Both the position numbers and the translations under genes were made by a program. Shown in pieces: positions 13,995-15,276 of a DNA stretch of 15,276 nucleotides (positions are counted from its first letter, which is position 1; each line of letters opens with the position of its first letter). The stretch comes from CAZJGG01 sp964545475 (GTDB lineage Bacteria; Bacillota; Clostridia; Lachnospirales; JAISER01). The notes beneath the pieces are model-generated. The model was given only the letters and a program-made list of their open reading frames with translations. It ran no database searches and was not told the DNA's origin. The stretch lies in assembly GCA_964545475.1 (NCBI GenBank), contig CAZJGG010000066.1, forward strand, positions 1-15,276. Reading direction: 5' to 3'.

Positions 13995-15076
13995 GAAATA
14001 AAATTAAAGTACAAATTTTTGGGCAATCCCATTCTAAAGGGCTTGGTGTCGTTATAGACGGCTTACCGGCAGGGGAACGGATTGACTTAGATGAAGTTAA
14101 CCGTTTTTTACAAAGGAGAGCCGGAGGGAAAAACCGATACTCAACAAAGAGAAGCGAGAAGGACATGCCGGAAATTTTAAGCGGTCTTGTTAATGACATA
14201 ACATGCGGTGCGCCTCTTTGCGCCGTGTTTGAAAACGCTAACACAAAAAGCGGCGATTATAAAGATATTGAAGACATTCCACGCCCCTCTCATGCCGATT
14301 TTACGGCTTTTATAAAACATAACGGCTTTAACGATAAATCCGGAGGAGGGCACTTTTCCGGAAGATTAACCCTTCCCCTGTGTTTTGCCGGGGCGGTTTG
14401 CAAGCAGATTTTGTCTCGCCGGGGCATTACTGTGGGGGCGCATATTTATTCCATTGCTAATATAGAGGACAAGCCTTTTGACCCTGTTGGAATTATTCCT
14501 AAAGACATCTCTTTTGATGGTTTTCCTGTAGTTGATAAAGCTGTAGGGGACAGAATGGTTGAGTTTATGGAAAAAACTGCTGAAGAGGGAGACTCTGTGG
14601 GGGGCGTTGTGGAATGTGCCGTTTTGGGGCTTCCCATAGGCATAGGCGAGCCTATGTTTGAAAACATTGAAAGCAAGTTGTCTTACGGGATTTTTGGTAT
14701 TCCGGCTGTTAAAGGCGTGGAATTTGGCGCAGGTTTTGCCGCTTCTAAAATGATGGGAAGCGAATTTAACGACAGCTACACTGCAAAAAACGGGGAAATA
14801 AAAACAGAAACAAATAATTCCGGTGGTGTTTTAGGGGGTATTTCAAACGGTATGCCTGTAATATTTCGGGTTGCCTTTAAGCCCACTCCGTCTATATATA
14901 AGGAGCAAAAGTCTGTTAATTTAAAAACAATGGAAGATGTTAATTTTAGAATTAACGGCAGGCATGACCCATGTATTGTGCCAAGGGCAGTGCCTGTTGT
15001 GGAAGCAGTTGCGGCGATTGTAATTTGTGATATATACTCATTAAGGTGTGAATTTGCAAAAGGAAAAACGAGATAA
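13979..15076 (+). CDS. aroC: Chorismate synthase
   Basis: Makes chorismate from EPSP, using reduced FMN. A 365-residue protein with the family signatures in order: FGQSHSKGLGVVIDGLPAG near the N-terminus, RAGGKNRYSTKRSEKD, RPSHADF, KSGGGHFSGRLT, NNSGGVLGGISNG and GRHDPCIVPRAVPVVEA. The start ATG is preceded by GGAGGGG and lies inside the end of aroA. The last 12 codons are part of a long inverted repeat that continues to 15188, so the C-terminal tail (LRCEFAKGKTR) may be shaped by that element. The stop is TAA. Confidence 0.97.
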   Translation: MSSHLGNKIKVQIFGQSHSKGLGVVIDGLPAGERIDLDEVNRFLQRRAGGKNRYSTKRSEKDMPEILSGLVNDITCGAPLCAVFENANTKSGDYKDIEDIPRPSHADFTAFIKHNGFNDKSGGGHFSGRLTLPLCFAGAVCKQILSRRGITVGAHIYSIANIEDKPFDPVGIIPKDISFDGFPVVDKAVGDRMVEFMEKTAEEGDSVGGVVECAVLGLPIGIGEPMFENIESKLSYGIFGIPAVKGVEFGAGFAASKMMGSEFNDSYTAKNGEIKTETNNSGGVLGGISNGMPVIFRVAFKPTPSIYKEQKSVNLKTMEDVNFRINGRHDPCIVPRAVPVVEAVAAIVICDIYSLRCEFAKGKTR

Positions 15077-15188
15077 AATCATAAAATGCAAGGAAGCGAC
15101 GACGACGCTTGCCAAGAGGCAAGCTAGGAGGAGTTGACGCAGCAGTTTATGATTTTAGCCGTTTTTACTTTGCAAATTTATGCCTTAA
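15041..15188 (+). repeat. Long hairpin-forming inverted repeat between aroC and pheA
   Basis: Arms: 15041-15060 with 15169-15188 (20 continuous pairs at RNA level, including three G-U), 15064-15070 with 15160-15166 (7 pairs), 15074-15085 with 15146-15157 (12 pairs), and 15087-15089 with 15142-15144. The apical region is GC-rich and contains a 7-bp hairpin, GCTTGCC/GGCAAGC (15107-15124). The left arm includes the last codons and stop of aroC. The right arm ends 22 nt before the pheA start region. There is no T-run, so it is not a terminator. It could be a MITE-like insertion or an RNA processing or regulatory element. Confidence 0.8.
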
Positions 15189-15222
15189 GGAGTATAACAT
15201 TATAAAACAGGAGGGTATTACA

Positions 15223-15276
15223 ATGAATTTAGAAGAGGTAAGAAAGCAAATAGATTCAATAGACGATGAAATTGTA
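15223..15276 (+). CDS. pheA: Chorismate mutase domain, probable start of prephenate dehydratase (P-protein); cut by window end
   Basis: Only 18 residues are visible. MNLEEVRKQIDSIDDEIV is typical of the first helix of the AroQ-type chorismate mutase (Arg and the Asp/Asp pair in place). AGGAGGG lies upstream of the ATG. As the last visible gene of the aromatic operon, which already has tyrA, it is probably pheA, encoding a chorismate mutase/prephenate dehydratase. A stand-alone chorismate mutase is also possible. The rest lies beyond the window. Confidence 0.75.
   Translation, partial: MNLEEVRKQIDSIDDEIV

Noticed and set aside
15107..15124. GCTTGCC/GGCAAGC hairpin as a terminator after aroC
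   Set aside because: No T-run follows it and pheA continues the operon; it is better seen as the tip of the larger inverted repeat.

Overview
This window looks like the chromosome of a low-GC, anaerobic, spore-forming member of the Clostridia (Bacillota). The evidence is AT-rich intergenic DNA, strong Shine-Dalgarno sites with several TTG starts, a YlmC/YmxH-type protein next to nrdR, spoVG, a YdjF/G/I-type PspA module, and an aldo/keto reductase fused to a ferredoxin domain. No genus can be named from the sequence alone.

Layout. (1) 1-335 is non-coding and holds two copies, 190 bp apart, of a highly structured repeat. The complete copy folds as a cloverleaf: an outer stem enclosing three close-packed hairpins. 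(2) 336-3132, minus strand: aldo/keto reductase-ferredoxin, a GT4 glycosyltransferase and dcd (dCTP deaminase), closely spaced. (3) 3359-4709, plus strand: a ylmC-like gene, nrdR and spoVG, with a promoter before spoVG and a terminator after it. (4) 4873-7768, plus strand: a pspA / zinc-ribbon membrane protein / SPFH-zinc-ribbon cluster. It matches Bacillus ydjF-ydjG-ydjI but lacks ydjH, and it ends at a bidirectional terminator. (5) 7861-9330, minus strand: mttB, a trimethylamine methyltransferase gene that reads as one protein only if an in-frame amber codon at 8341-8343 is decoded as pyrrolysine. (6) 9548-15276, plus strand: an aromatic amino acid operon, aroF-tyrA-aroB-aroA-aroC-pheA (pheA cut by the window end). 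Most of its genes overlap.

Two regulatory structures in the aromatic operon stand out. Before aroF there is a consensus-like promoter, then a 33-codon leader peptide with a Phe/Tyr run and one Trp (FAIFAYFYFYFINW), then a 12-bp terminator. This is the architecture of ribosome-mediated attenuation, which is unusual in Bacillota, where T-boxes are the norm. Between aroC and pheA, a roughly 148-nt long hairpin includes the last codons of aroC.

Together the operon carries the route from DAHP synthesis to chorismate (apart from aroD and aroE/aroK-type steps, not seen here) and the entry into the Tyr and Phe branches, so control by Phe/Tyr codon stalling makes biochemical sense. The pyrrolysine mttB stands alone: no mttC corrinoid protein and no pyl genes are in the window. 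Six of the 15 complete protein genes here (leader peptide not counted) end in TAG, so amber is still a common stop codon in this genome.
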